The notes beneath the pieces were generated by a model. The model saw only the letters and a program-made list of their open reading frames with translations. It made no database searches and was not told the origin of the DNA. Positions 39,255 through 49,044 of a stretch of 64,000 nt of DNA are shown one piece after another. Every line of letters begins with the position of its first letter. The stretch's first letter is position 1. Origin of the DNA: Streptomyces sp. NBC_01498 (GTDB lineage Bacteria > Actinomycetota > Actinomycetes > Streptomycetales > Streptomycetaceae); contig NZ_CP109598.1 in the NCBI RefSeq assembly GCF_036327775.1, positions 2,356,001-2,420,000 on the forward strand. The letters run 5' to 3'. Position numbers and translations under genes: made by a program.

Positions 39255-40684
39255 TCCTTGCCGCTTCGGGGTTCGGCGGGCGGTATGCCGGAGCCGGAGG
39301 TGTCCTGGCCGGCGTCGGACACGTCGGGCGCCTCCGGAGCGGGCGGGACCGGCGGCGCCGGGGGTGCGGCGGGCGGGCTCGGCGCCGGGATCGGCGCGGC
39401 AGGCGCGGGCGCGGGGACGGGCGCCGTCGTACCGTGCGGCACCGGCCCGTCCCGCCGCGTCAGGTCCTGGCTGTACGCGCGCAGATAACCGACCACGGTG
39501 TTGGTGACGGCGACCAGCGGCACCGCCACCACCGCCCCGCCGATCCCGGCGACCAGGCCGCCGGTCGCCACCGCCAGCACCACGGCCAGCGGATGCACCC
39601 GCACCGCGCGGCCGAGGATGAACGGCTGGAGGATGTGGCCCTCGATCTGCTGCACGGCCAGGACGACGACCAGCACCATCAGCGCCGTGAACACGCCCTC
39701 GGTGACCAGCGCGACGACCACGGCGAGCGCGCCCGAGATCACCGCGCCGACCAGCGGGATGAACGCGCCGAGGAAGATGAAGACGGCGAGCGGCACCGCC
39801 AGCGGCACATCGAGGAAGTAGATCCCGAGGCCGATGAAGACCGCGTCGATCAGCGCCACGATCAACGTGCCGCGTACGTACGCCGTCAGGGTGCGCCAGG
39901 CGCGCGGCCCCGCCCCGGCGAGTCCCGGACGGGCGGCGGCGGGCGCCAGCTTGAGCGACCACTCCCAGATCCGCCGGCCGTCGTAGAGCAGGAAGAGGGT
40001 GGAGAAGACCGCGAGCAGGACGCCGGTCAGCAACTCGACCACCACGGTGACACCTTGGATACCGGCGGAGGTGATCTCCTCGGTGTTGGTGCCGACCGCG
40101 TCGCTGAGGCTCTTCGCGAGATCGTTGATCTGCTGCTCGGTGACATGGAACGGGCCGTTGAGCAGCCAGCGTTTGAGTTCGTCGATGCCGTCGGTGACGC
40201 GGGCGGAGAGGACGTCGATGTTCTCCACGACCTGCCAGACCACGAACCAGCCGATGAGGCCCATGACGACGAAGCCGGCGACGGCCGTCAGTGCGGTGGC
40301 CAGTCCGCGCGGCAGTCCCCACGACCGCAGCCGGGCGACGGTGGGCTGGAGGAGCGCGGTGACGAGGAGCGCGCCGACGAAGGCCAGCACCACGAGTTCG
40401 ACGGCGCTGATGATCTTCATCAGCACCCAGATCATGGCGGCCAGTACGAGCAGCCGCCAGGCGGCCTCGGCGGCGACCCGCATGCCCCAGGGAATGGCGG
40501 CGGTCGGCTCCGGTTTGGCCGCGACGGTGGGCGCGTAGTCCGGCGGGGCCGGCACGCTGTCCCGTACGGCACCGCCCACCGGCGCGTCGTCCGCCGTGGC
40601 CTCGGCCCGGCGCTCCCCCAACCTCTCGCCGAGCTGTGTCAGTTCGGCTCCGACCCGGCCCAGCCACCCCGGCAGTTTCGACAT
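39251..40684 (-). CDS. AI-2E (YdiK/TqsA/PerM)-family transporter
   Basis: 477 residues from the ATG at 40684, after AAGGA. About eight membrane segments, with the typical FLGAFIPLVGAVISGALAVVVALV and HILQPFILGRAVRVHPLAVVLAV regions, define the AI-2E transporter family. Family members include exporters and antiporters, so the substrate is open. A Pro/Ala-rich C-terminal tail follows. The next gene overlaps the stop. Confidence 0.9.
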   Translation of the reverse strand: MSKLPGWLGRVGAELTQLGERLGERRAEATADDAPVGGAVRDSVPAPPDYAPTVAAKPEPTAAIPWGMRVAAEAAWRLLVLAAMIWVLMKIISAVELVVLAFVGALLVTALLQPTVARLRSWGLPRGLATALTAVAGFVVMGLIGWFVVWQVVENIDVLSARVTDGIDELKRWLLNGPFHVTEQQINDLAKSLSDAVGTNTEEITSAGIQGVTVVVELLTGVLLAVFSTLFLLYDGRRIWEWSLKLAPAAARPGLAGAGPRAWRTLTAYVRGTLIVALIDAVFIGLGIYFLDVPLAVPLAVFIFLGAFIPLVGAVISGALAVVVALVTEGVFTALMVLVVVLAVQQIEGHILQPFILGRAVRVHPLAVVLAVATGGLVAGIGGAVVAVPLVAVTNTVVGYLRAYSQDLTRRDGPVPHGTTAPVPAPAPAAPIPAPSPPAAPPAPPVPPAPEAPDVSDAGQDTSGSGIPPAEPRSGKE

Positions 40685-40729
40685 ACTGATCCTTCTTCCC
40701 CGGAGTCGTGCATCTGACCGTACACGCGT

Positions 40730-40762
40730 GAAGCCCCTCACCGTAGGACGGAGAGGGGCTTC
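40730..40762. terminator. Terminator downstream of the SLT transglycosylase gene
   Basis: A 10-bp perfect stem (GAAGCCCCTC / GAGGGGCTTC) around a 13-base loop lies 55 bases past the transglycosylase stop on the minus strand, and upstream of the transporter gene. Confidence 0.75.
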
Positions 40763-40816
40763 CCGGGGTTGAGCGGAGCAGCGTGGCGAACCGGGCCGGT
40801 CAGGTCCGGGGCCGGC

Positions 40817-41515
40817 CTAGTACCAGTTGTTGGCCTGCCAGAACTCCCAGGCACCGCACGGGCTCTGGTAGCGGTTGTCCATGTAGCTCAGGCCCCACTT
40901 GATCTGGGTGGCCGGGTTGGTGCGCCAGTCGGAGCCCGCGGACGACATCTTGGAGGCGGGCAGCGCCTGCATGAGTCCGTACGCCCCCGAGGAGGGGTTC
41001 TCGGCCTGGTAGTTCCAGGTGGACTCGTGGTTCACGATATTGCTGAAGCACTGGAACTGGTCGGCGGGGACCATCTGCCGGGCCATCGCCTGTACGTCGG
41101 CGACGGAGTACGAGCTCTGCACCGCGAACGAGGCCGACTCGCGCGTCTCCGAGCGGCTGGCGCGCTCCTCGGCCAGCTTCGCGTCGCGCTCCTTCTCCGC
41201 CTTGTCCTCGGCGGCTTCCTTCTTCGCCTTGGCGTCCTTGGCGGCCTGAATACGAGCCGATTCCTCGGCGGACTTCTTCGCCGCGGCGTCGGCGGCGCTG
41301 GCCTGCACGTCGGCCTGCTGCGTCAGAGACGCGGTCTGGACCTGGGCGTGCTGACCCGCGGGGATGTCTGCGAGGAGTGTCGTGTCAGCTGCGATCGCCT
41401 CGAAATTGTCGTCCGAGGTCTGGGGGGTGCCCGAAGCCACACCCACGACTGCGCCGACGGTGGTGACCGCTGTAGCTGATGCCACGGCGAATCCCCGGAC
41501 CGAGATCCGGCTCAC
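40817..41515 (-). CDS. Secreted lytic transglycosylase (SLT-like domain)
   Basis: 232 residues from the GTG at 41515. An N-terminal signal-like hydrophobic segment (SRISVRGFAVASATAVTTVGAVV) is followed by an Ala/Lys/Glu-rich helical stalk (about 60-135) and a C-terminal SLT-type domain. The catalytic Glu is in NIVNHESTWNYQAENPSSGAYGLMQ, and two cysteines (QCFSN and SPCGAW) may form a disulfide. It probably cleaves peptidoglycan outside the cell. The long upstream leader may have regulatory structure. Confidence 0.9.
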   Translation of the reverse strand: MSRISVRGFAVASATAVTTVGAVVGVASGTPQTSDDNFEAIAADTTLLADIPAGQHAQVQTASLTQQADVQASAADAAAKKSAEESARIQAAKDAKAKKEAAEDKAEKERDAKLAEERASRSETRESASFAVQSSYSVADVQAMARQMVPADQFQCFSNIVNHESTWNYQAENPSSGAYGLMQALPASKMSSAGSDWRTNPATQIKWGLSYMDNRYQSPCGAWEFWQANNWY

Positions 41516-41911
41516 ACGGTTTTCCTTCCAGCAGCGTCCGCGTACGTGACCTCGCGGATGCAATCGTGCCCCTGACACTGGTCTCCGTACCGCATGTCAC
41601 GGGAGACACGGACCCGTCGGCAACTCCCTTGACGGGAGTAGCCGGATGAAGCACGGGCGGCATACGACGTCGACTGTGGAGTTGTGGTGGTGCGGCATCC
41701 CTGAATGATGCGTGGGGTGTCGTATGCGGGGCCTGACGGAAGCAAGACTCTGCCGGACGCCGACGCCGCAAGGCAATTCTTCGTTGCGTGGGATAGCTCA
41801 CACCCCGTTTGCCACATCAGTTTCACGGAAATGGCGGCGCGGCACGGCGCCGCCCGGCTAGGCTCCTTGGGCCTCTCCGGGCGGCGCCAACCACCGCATT
41901 CAGGGGGAGAA
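41516..41911. promoter_or_regulatory. Long leader upstream of the SLT gene, with inverted repeats
   Basis: A 396-base gap lies between two minus-strand genes. GCATACGAC (41660-41668) and GTCGTATGC (41719-41727) form a 9-bp inverted repeat around 50 bases. c-di-AMP (ydaO) riboswitches precede many cell-wall hydrolase genes in Streptomyces, but I do not see the conserved core here, so I make no riboswitch call. The base composition is moderately AT-rich near 41690-41830. Confidence 0.4.
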
Positions 41912-43228
41912 CTAACCTTCCTCCAGCATTTCGGTCACGAGCGCGGCGATCGGCGAGCGCTCGGAGCGGTTGAGGGTGACATGCGCGAACAGCGGATGCC
42001 CCTTGAGTTTCTCGACCACGGCGACCACTCCGTCGTACCGGCCCACCCGCAGGTTGTCGCGCTGCGCCACGTCGTGGGTCAGCACCACACGGGAGTTGGC
42101 CCCGATCCTGGACAGCACGGTCAGCAGGACGTTCCGCTCCAGTGACTGGGCCTCGTCCACGATGACGAACGCGTCGTGCAGCGACCGTCCCCGGATGTGC
42201 GTCAGCGGCAGCACTTCGAGCATGCCGCGCCCCAGCACCTCCTCGATGACCTCACGGCCGGCGACGGCCGACAGGGTGTCGAAGACCGCCTGCGCCCACG
42301 GGCTCATCTTCTCGGCCTCGGTGCCCGGCAGATAGCCCAGCTCCTGCCCGCCGACCGCGTACAGCGGCCGGAAGACCATCACCTTCTTGTGCTGGCGTCG
42401 CTCCAGCACCGCCTCCAGTCCCGCACACAGCGCCAGTGCCGACTTGCCGGTGCCCGCCCGGCCGCCCATCGAGATGATGCCGATCTCCGGGTCGAGGAGC
42501 AGGTCGAGCGCGATGCGCTGCTCGGCGCTGCGGCCGTGGATGCCGAAGGCCTCCCGGTCGCCCCGCACCAGCCGGACATTGCCCTCGGGCGTGATCCGGC
42601 CGAGGGCCTTGCCCCGGTCGGACTGGAGGACGAGCCCGGTGTGCACCGGCAGGTCGCTCAGCTCCGGCACGTACAGCGTCTCCTCGGAGAAGAGGAGATC
42701 GACCTGTTCGGCCGAGAGCGCCATCTCGCTCATTCCGGTCCAGCCGGAATCGGTGATGGCGAGCTCGGCGCGGTACTCCTCGGCGAGGAGACCGACCGAC
42801 GACGCCTTGATGCGCAGCGGCAGGTCCTTGGAGACGACGGTGACGTCGTACCCCTCGGCCTGGAGATTGCGCGCCACCGCGAGGATCCGCGAGTCGTTGT
42901 CCCCCAGTCGGAAGCCGGCGGGAAGGACACCGGGATCGGAGTGGTTGAGCTCGACGCGCAGCGATCCGCCCAGGTCGCCCAGCGGAATGGGGGCGTCGAG
43001 GCGGCCGTACCGGACGCGGAAGTCGTCGAGCAGGCGCAGGGCCTGCCGGGCGAAGTATCCGAGCTCCGGATGGTGCCTCTTGGCCTCCAGCTCCGTGATC
43101 ACCACGATCGGCAGCACGACTTCGTGCTCGTCGAAGCGAAGCATGGCGTTGGGATCGGCCAGCAGGACGCTGGTGTCGAGAACATAGGTGCGCCTGTCGG
43201 GCATGCGGCGCTTTGTGCTTGTCACCAC
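41912..43228 (-). CDS. phoH: PhoH-family protein with N-terminal PIN domain
   Basis: 438 residues. The PIN-like nuclease domain starts at [20 protein letters not shown] and covers about residues 13-150. The C-terminal PhoH helicase/ATPase domain has a Walker A motif [10 protein letters not shown] and a Walker B motif FVIVDEAQS. This is the PhoH2-like fusion, which acts as an RNA helicase and ribonuclease. It stands alone on the minus strand. Confidence 0.93.
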   Translation of the reverse strand: MVTSTKRRMPDRRTYVLDTSVLLADPNAMLRFDEHEVVLPIVVITELEAKRHHPELGYFARQALRLLDDFRVRYGRLDAPIPLGDLGGSLRVELNHSDPGVLPAGFRLGDNDSRILAVARNLQAEGYDVTVVSKDLPLRIKASSVGLLAEEYRAELAITDSGWTGMSEMALSAEQVDLLFSEETLYVPELSDLPVHTGLVLQSDRGKALGRITPEGNVRLVRGDREAFGIHGRSAEQRIALDLLLDPEIGIISMGGRAGTGKSALALCAGLEAVLERRQHKKVMVFRPLYAVGGQELGYLPGTEAEKMSPWAQAVFDTLSAVAGREVIEEVLGRGMLEVLPLTHIRGRSLHDAFVIVDEAQSLERNVLLTVLSRIGANSRVVLTHDVAQRDNLRVGRYDGVVAVVEKLKGHPLFAHVTLNRSERSPIAALVTEMLEEG

Positions 43229-43639
43229 GGAAGGACATACCCCCTCGGACGAGGTCGGGATGCGACGGCGTCACGGGCTGTGGTCGCCCGCCTGGCGGCG
43301 GACGGCGGACCGGACTCGGGCCCAAGTGCGCGGGCCGAGGACCGGCCCTCCACGGCGCCCGTACGCGTCACCGTACGTTCGACCTGGTGCAAAGGGCCTC
43401 CCGGGCGGACGGCTGGGCCGACCGCTGAGATTCGACGCCCGCCGTCATCGCTGACGGTTCTGCTCGGACGTCGACCTGGAGGAGATATTCCCTCGAACGC
43501 CCGCCGCCATGCCACGGCATATGACGGACAGCGGGTGAACCTCGGACGACGGGGCGGCCCGCCGGGCGCGGACACCGCCCGGGAGGGGTCGCCGGGCGGA
43601 TTCCGGGGAGGGGTATCGGAGGGCTTGGGGGGCGGGGGC
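43229..43639. other. Intergenic region, no gene seen
   Basis: Bases 43229-43639 lie upstream of phoH and downstream of the isoprenyl transferase gene, both on the minus strand. I see no credible coding frame, no perfect hairpin and no clear promoter boxes. It should contain the phoH promoter near 43230-43330. Confidence 0.4.
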
Positions 43640-44404
43640 TCAGGCGCCGTAGCGCCGGTGGCGCGCCGCGTAGTCGCGCAGCGCCCGCAGGAAGTCGACC
43701 TTGCGGAAAGCCGGCCAGAAGACTTCGCAGAAGTAGTACTCCGAATGGGCGCTCTGCCAGAGCATGAAGCCCGAGAGCCGCGTCTCGCCGCTCGTCCTGA
43801 TCACCAGGTCGGGGTCGGGCTGGCCGCGGGTGTAGAGGTGGGAGGCGATGAGGTCGGTGTCGACGATCTCGGCCAGCTCCTCGAAGGAGGTGCCCTTGCT
43901 CGCGTGGTCCAGGAGCATGGAGCGGACGGCGTCGGCGATCTCCTGCCGGCCGCCGTAGCCGACGGCGACGTTGACCAGTATCCCGGTGTTGCCGTCCGTG
44001 GCCTGCTCGGCCTCCTTCAGGACGGTCTGCGTACGGTCGGGGAGCAGGTCCATCGTGCCGACGTGGTGGACGCGCCAGCGGCCGTCGGCGGCGAGGTCGC
44101 GCACGGCGTTCTCGATGATGCCGAGGAGCGGGATCAGTTCCTCGTCGGGGCGCTCGAAGTTGTCCGTGGACAGCAGCCACAGGGTGACCACCTCGACGTC
44201 CGTCTCGTCGCACCAGCCGAGAAGCTCCTGGATCTTGCTGGCGCCCGCCTTGTGGCCCTGTTCCGTCGTACCGCCGGATGCCTTGGCCCAGCGGCGGTTC
44301 CCGTCGAGGACGACACCGATGTGCTTGGGCAGCACCTGGGTGTGGTCGAGGCGCCTTTCCACCCGGCGTGCGTAAAGCCTGTACACCAGGTCGCGCAAGT
44401 TCAC
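43640..44404 (-). CDS. uppS: Isoprenyl transferase (cis-prenyl diphosphate synthase)
   Basis: 254 residues from the GTG at 44404, after GAGGTGG. The family signatures are HIGVVLDGNRRWAK with its catalytic Asp and the C-terminal RTSGETRLSGFMLWQSAHSEYYF. It builds Z-polyprenyl diphosphate from farnesyl or geranyl diphosphate and IPP, as undecaprenyl carrier for cell-wall synthesis or a shorter product. Actinomycetes have two such genes; chain length cannot be read here. Confidence 0.93.
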   Translation of the reverse strand: MNLRDLVYRLYARRVERRLDHTQVLPKHIGVVLDGNRRWAKASGGTTEQGHKAGASKIQELLGWCDETDVEVVTLWLLSTDNFERPDEELIPLLGIIENAVRDLAADGRWRVHHVGTMDLLPDRTQTVLKEAEQATDGNTGILVNVAVGYGGRQEIADAVRSMLLDHASKGTSFEELAEIVDTDLIASHLYTRGQPDPDLVIRTSGETRLSGFMLWQSAHSEYYFCEVFWPAFRKVDFLRALRDYAARHRRYGA

Positions 44405-44600
44405 TGAGTCCACCTCTCGATGTCTGAACGGGGACCGCCCGCCGGGCGGACCGCGGGGCCACCCGTTCGTCACAGGAAGGGCCGTCCGCGGGAAAAGGAG
44501 AAGAGGGGACAGCCATCGGCACCCGGAGCCGTCACATTACTGCGCCGACGGCGAGACGGCCCAACCCGGTCTGTCACAAGTCCGTGATAGGGAAGGACGC

Positions 44601-45638
44601 GTGACTCAATTCCCCTCGTACCCCGCCGCCGGCGACCGGTACGACTCCATGGAGTACCGGCGCAGCGGACGCAGCGGTCTCAAGCTGCCCGCGCTCTCCC
44701 TCGGCCTCTGGCACAACTTCGGCGACGACCGGAGTCTCGACACGCAGCGCGCGATCCTGCGCCGCGCCTTCGACCTCGGTGTCACCCACTTCGACCTGGC
44801 GAACAACTACGGCCCGCCGCCCGGGTCCGCCGAGCTGAACTTCGGCAAGCTCTTCGCGCAGGACTTCGCGCCCTACCGGGACGAGTTGATCGTCTCGACC
44901 AAGGCGGGGTACGAGATGCACCCGGGTCCGTACGGCGAGTGGGGTTCCCGCAAGTACCTGCTGTCGTCGCTGGACGCCTCGCTGACGCGCATGGGCCTCG
45001 ACCATGTCGACATCTTCTACTCGCACCGCTTCGACCCGGACACGCCTCTTGAGGAGACGATGGGCGCGCTGGCGTCGGCGGTGCGGCAGGGCAAGGCGCT
45101 GTACGTGGGTGTGTCGTCGTACAACGCGGAGCAGACCGCCGAGGCGGCCCGGCTGTTGAGGGAGATGGGCGTTCCGGCGCTCATCCACCAGCCGTCGTAC
45201 TCGATGATCAACCGCTGGATCGAGGACGACGGGCTGCTCGACGCGCTGGAGTCGGCCGGGATGGGCTGTATCTCCTTCGTACCGCTGGCGCAGGGGCTGC
45301 TGACGAACAAGTACCTCCACGGCATTCCGGAGGGGTCCCGGGCCACCCAGGGCAAGTCCCTGGACCCGGATCTGCTGTCGGACGAGGTGGTGCGGCGGCT
45401 GAACGGGCTGAACGAGATCGCGGGGCGGCGCGGGCAGTCGCTGGCGCAGCTGGCGATCAGCTGGGTGCTGCGCGACAAGCGGATGACGTCGGCGCTGATC
45501 GGCGCGTCAAGCGTGAAGCAGCTGGACGAGAATGTCGCGGCGCTGTCCGGGGCGCCGCTGTCGGCCGAGGAGCTGACGGAGATCGACACGTTCGCGGTGG
45601 ACACCGAGGGCACCAACATCTGGGCCGGACGGGGCTGA
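44601..45638 (+). CDS. Aldo/keto reductase (L-glyceraldehyde 3-phosphate reductase-like)
   Basis: 345 residues. The segments FDLGVTHFDLANNYG, KYLLSSLDASLTRMGLDHVDIFYSHRFD and AISWVLRDKRMTSALIGASSVKQLDEN are typical of the YghZ/Mgr subgroup. The catalytic Asp, Tyr, Lys and His are in the expected segments (DLANNYG, STKAGYEM, YSHRFD). It reduces aldehydes with NADPH; YghZ acts on L-glyceraldehyde 3-phosphate and methylglyoxal. It is divergent from uppS. Confidence 0.93.
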   Translation: MTQFPSYPAAGDRYDSMEYRRSGRSGLKLPALSLGLWHNFGDDRSLDTQRAILRRAFDLGVTHFDLANNYGPPPGSAELNFGKLFAQDFAPYRDELIVSTKAGYEMHPGPYGEWGSRKYLLSSLDASLTRMGLDHVDIFYSHRFDPDTPLEETMGALASAVRQGKALYVGVSSYNAEQTAEAARLLREMGVPALIHQPSYSMINRWIEDDGLLDALESAGMGCISFVPLAQGLLTNKYLHGIPEGSRATQGKSLDPDLLSDEVVRRLNGLNEIAGRRGQSLAQLAISWVLRDKRMTSALIGASSVKQLDENVAALSGAPLSAEELTEIDTFAVDTEGTNIWAGRG

Positions 45639-45735
45639 TCACGGTCCTGGCGGGGCTGGTCGCACGGTTCTCGGGCCCGGCCGGGAAAGCTGTCCGGTGA
45701 CGACGTGGGCCGGGGAGCGGGACGGGAACAGAAAA

Positions 45736-45771
45736 CGGGCCGGTCCGTGGGGGGGGATACGGACCGGCCCG
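45736..45771. terminator. Terminator downstream of the aldo/keto reductase gene
   Basis: CGGGCCGGTCCGT (45736-45748) pairs perfectly with 45759-45771 around a G-rich 10-base loop, followed by a G run. It lies about 100 bases past the stop. Confidence 0.85.
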
Positions 45772-46008
45772 AGGGGGGGTTTCCACCATAACCCTTCGTA
45801 AGTGGTGCTGCGTGCCACACACGCCCGTCGTTACGCTCCGGAGTTTCCTGATTGCCGCGCCCGCGAGGGAAAGTCGCTGGACAGCGGGTTGGCGGCGCCC
45901 TCCGGCCCGTTTGAGTGGCGAGAAGTCGCCACTCAATGGGGGCGTCGGCGAGTCCCGTGCTGGGCGCCGGCGTGACGCCCCCGGCGATCCGGGGGCGCGC
46001 GGCGGCGT

Positions 46009-46787
46009 TCAGCGCGGTCTGACCGCCTCTACGAGGAAGCGGGTCGTGGTGGCGGTGAACGGGCCCTCGGTCGCGATGCGGCGGTGCAGGGCGGCGAGCC
46101 GGTCCCGGTACCGGTCGACGGTGAAGCCGGGCACCATCCAGATCACCTTCCGCAGGAAGTACACGACGGCGCCGATGTCGTGGAACTCGGTGCGCAGCGA
46201 AGCGGTCCGCAGGTCCACGACATCGAGCCCGGCCGCCTCGGCCGCCTTCCTCGCCCGTTCGGGGTCGCGCGCGCCACGGGCGCCGGCCGGCTGCGGCCCG
46301 AGGAACCACTCGACCAGTTCGAAGACGCTCGCCGGGCCGACCTCCTGGGAGAAGTAGGTGCCGCCGGGCCGCAGCACCCGGGCGACCTCGGTCCACCGCA
46401 CGCGCACCGGGTGGCGGCTGACGACCAGGTCGAACGCGGCGTCGGCGAAGGGCAGCGGTGCGTCGTGGGCCGCCACGACGGCCGCGCCGCGCGGGCGCAG
46501 GAGCGCGGCGGCGCGGGCGACGTTCGGCGGCCAGGACTCGGTGGCCACGGTGAGCGGGGGCAACACCGGTACGGAGGCGAGGACTTCACCGCCCCCGGTC
46601 TGGAGGTCGAGGGCGGCGCCAGCCCGGCCCATCCGCGCGGCCAGCGACCGCGCGTACCCCCACGGGGCCGCTCCTCGGTGGCCCGCCCGTCCAGCCAGGA
46701 GAAGTCCCAGCCGTCGACGGGGACGGCGTCGGCCTCGGCGACCAGCGCGTCGAAGGAATCGGGGCGGGGACGGGGCGCGGTGGACAT
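46009..46787 (-). pseudogene. SAM-dependent methyltransferase gene with one-base frameshift
   Basis: The N-terminus (MSTAPRPRPDSFDALVAEADAVPVDG through LDGRATEERP) is read from ATG 46787. The rest (WGYARSLAARMGRAGAALDL through FLVEAVRPR) is in another frame ending at 46009. The shift falls at the G run 46664-46667, where one extra base restores a 259-residue protein. The corrected protein has a class I methyltransferase fold: SAM motif LDLQTGGGEVLA, and RVLRPGGTYFSQEVG. Substrate is unknown. Indel error and true mutation cannot be told apart. Confidence 0.7.
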
Positions 46788-46883
46788 GGGGGGATCGTCG
46801 CAGGGGCTCCGGACGGGCCGCGAACGTTTTTCCGGAGCCGGGGTCCCTCGCGCGGGTTCCGTCGCGCGATGCGCCCCTGGAAG

Positions 46884-47771
46884 TCAGGCCGCGAGCGCGC
46901 CGAGCAGGACGCCCAGCAGCGCCCCGGCGATCATGAACGGGCCGAACGGGATCGCGGACTTGCGGTTCGCCCGGCGCAGGGCCATCAGCCCGAGTCCGTA
47001 CAGCGACCCGAACAGGAAACCGGCGAACGCCCCCACGAACAGCACCAGCCAGCCGTACCAGCCGAGGATCACACCGAGCGAGAGCGCGAGCTTGACGTCG
47101 CCGAAGCCCATGCCGTTCGGGTTGATCAGGAAGAGGACGAAGTAGCAGCCGCCGAGGGCGAGTCCGCCCAGGAGCGCGGTCGGCCAGGAGCCGCCGTGGG
47201 CCGGCAGGAGCGCGGCGAGGCCGAGGAGTACGGCGGCGGCCCCCGCGAGCGGCAGGGTCAACTGGTCCGGCAGGCGGTGCACGTTGCGGTCCACGAGGGC
47301 GAGCAGTCCGGCGACGGGGGTGAGGAGCAGCCAGACGGCGAGTTCGGGGCGGGGCCCGGTGGCGGCGGCGAGCAGCCCGCAGACGAGGGCGGTGACCAGG
47401 ACGGCGGGGAGCGAGGGGACGTAGCGCGCGCCGCGCAGGACGGGCCGGGGCTCGTCGGACGGGGTGCCGGACTCGTCGGTGGTGGGGAGCGCCGCCGAAC
47501 CGGACTCCGTGCGCCCGGGAGGCGCGCCGGCCGCCGGTCCCGCCTGCGCGCCCGGCTCCGGCGCCGTGACCAGGCCGCCGGCTGCCGCGCAGGTCGCGCA
47601 ACCGGCCCTGCCGAGCCAGCCGTTGGCGGGCCCGGTGATCGGGTGCCCGGCCTCGCAGCTGTCGCGGTACGGCTGGTCCGGCTCCACGGAGAGCCGGTAG
47701 GCGGCGCGCGGCAGGAGCAGCCCGGCGCCCGCGCCCCAGAGGGCGGCGACAACGATCAGCGTGGCGTACAC
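46884..47771 (-). CDS. tadV: A24-family prepilin peptidase (TadV-like)
   Basis: 295 residues with about seven hydrophobic segments. The two aspartates of the type IV prepilin peptidase active site lie in LVDRNVHRLPD and in the GMGFGDVKL motif. An extended Gly/Pro/Ser-rich region with four cysteines (CEAGHP, CATC) lies at ~40-110, which may bind metal. It should cleave Flp and TadE prepilins at the Gly before E+5. It is separated from the tad core by the DUF192 gene and a gap. Confidence 0.9.
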   Translation of the reverse strand: MYATLIVVAALWGAGAGLLLPRAAYRLSVEPDQPYRDSCEAGHPITGPANGWLGRAGCATCAAAGGLVTAPEPGAQAGPAAGAPPGRTESGSAALPTTDESGTPSDEPRPVLRGARYVPSLPAVLVTALVCGLLAAATGPRPELAVWLLLTPVAGLLALVDRNVHRLPDQLTLPLAGAAAVLLGLAALLPAHGGSWPTALLGGLALGGCYFVLFLINPNGMGFGDVKLALSLGVILGWYGWLVLFVGAFAGFLFGSLYGLGLMALRRANRKSAIPFGPFMIAGALLGVLLGALAA

Positions 47772-47874
47772 AGGTCGACCTTAAGGGGCGTCGCGGGGCG
47801 GGTCATGGGTCCAGGGGCCCACTGCCCGGCACCGCGAAGGGAGCCCGGACGGTGGGGTCGTAGGGTCTACCGCC

Positions 47875-48252
47875 ATGGGTACTTGGCGGAACGGCAAGGG
47901 CAGACTGACGGTCGAGGGCCGGGGCGAGCCGGTGGAGCTGGAGATCGCGGCCTCGTACGGCACCCGGCGGCGCGGCCTGCTCGGGCGGACCGGGCTCGAC
48001 GGCGCTCTGCTGATCACGCCGTGCAACAGCGTGCACACCTTCCGGATGCGCTTCACGATCGATGTGGCCTATCTGGACAAGGAGTTGAGGGTCGTCCACG
48101 TGCACACCGTCAAACCGGGCCGGATGCCCCTGCCCCGCCTGCGGGCCCGGCACGTACTGGAGGCGGAGGCCGGGGCGATGGAGCGCTGGGGTGTCCGTCC
48201 GGGCGTCCGCCTGACCGTGTCCACGACGCCCGAGGACGTGTCCGGGCGGTAG
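47875..48252 (+). CDS. DUF192-family protein
   Basis: 125 residues. The family core is RGLLGRTGLDGALLITPCNSVHTFRMRFTIDVAYLDKELRVVHV, with the conserved histidine. It is a small soluble protein here, with no signal peptide. The function is unknown. It is divergent from tadV. Confidence 0.88.
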   Translation: MGTWRNGKGRLTVEGRGEPVELEIAASYGTRRRGLLGRTGLDGALLITPCNSVHTFRMRFTIDVAYLDKELRVVHVHTVKPGRMPLPRLRARHVLEAEAGAMERWGVRPGVRLTVSTTPEDVSGR

Positions 48253-48979
48253 GGCCTGTCCGTGCGGACGGGGCCGTGACCGGCGGTCGGGTGACGTGGG
48301 TGCGTGCGGCCGACGAGCCCGCAGCGGCACCTCCTGCGCCCTGCGGGGGCACAGGAGACATCGTGCGTGCCGGGAAGCGCCGCCCCGGCACGATCCCGGA
48401 CGAGAGGCTATTCATCTCGGCCGTGTCCGGCGGATCTTCGCGCGCCCGGAACGTCCGGCACGGCACGTCGCGGCGTGTTCGGAGTGGCCCGGGTACGCCC
48501 CGTACGAGCACGGGGCGTCAGACGCTTCCCCGCCGTGCCGTTGATGCCGGTGTCCGCCGGGCACACCAAGGGCGACATACCGACCGCCCCGAAGCGCGAG
48601 CAGGGGCGCCGTCCGGGGATCTCGTACACGTACGGCCGTCCGCTCGGCCCGCACCCCGGGCTGCTCGCCGTCCTGGAGCGACGGCCTCCGCCTCGCGGTG
48701 CCCCGCACCGGCCGCCCCGGGGCCGATCCACGATCCTCCGCCGGACAGGATCTCGCCCACGCGGCGGGTCGTCGGCGCGGCCGAGCCCGGTCGGCGCGCG
48801 AGGGGTGCCGGGCCTGAAGCGATACGCCCGGTGCTCCGGCCTGCCCGATCTTCCCGATCAAAGCCACCCGCCCGGTGGAAGCCACCCGCCCGGCCCGACG
48901 CGACCGACCCGTTCGGCCGGCTGACCGTCGGACGCGGTCCGGCCGGCCCGACGCCGCCCGCCCGTCCGCGCACAAAGAG
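48253..48979. other. Long gene-poor interval inside the tad locus
   Basis: About 730 bases have no convincing gene. Several open frames exist on both strands, but they are Arg/Pro-rich and show no family features. A short direct repeat AAGCCACCCGCCCGG occurs twice near 48865-48897. GC is high. It may be a decayed gene. Confidence 0.45.
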
Positions 48980-49018
48980 AAGGCCCGCCGGCATCGGGGC
49001 ACGATGCCGGCGGGCCTT
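48980..49018. terminator. 17-bp terminator downstream of the first flp gene
   Basis: AAGGCCCGCCGGCATCG (48980-48996) pairs perfectly with 49002-49018 around a five-base GGGCA loop, 26 bases past the stop of the minus-strand flp gene. Confidence 0.92.
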
Positions 49019-49044
49019 CCCTGTGGGGGCTGGCGGTGGCTTGC

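Noticed and set aside
41516..41911. c-di-AMP (ydaO) riboswitch
   Set aside because: The context fits, but the conserved core sequence was not found by eye. It is left as an uncharacterised leader.
48304..48924. 206-codon frame in the gene-poor part of the tad locus
   Set aside because: It is Arg/Pro/Gly-rich, with no ribosome site or recognised family, and frames on the other strand look the same.
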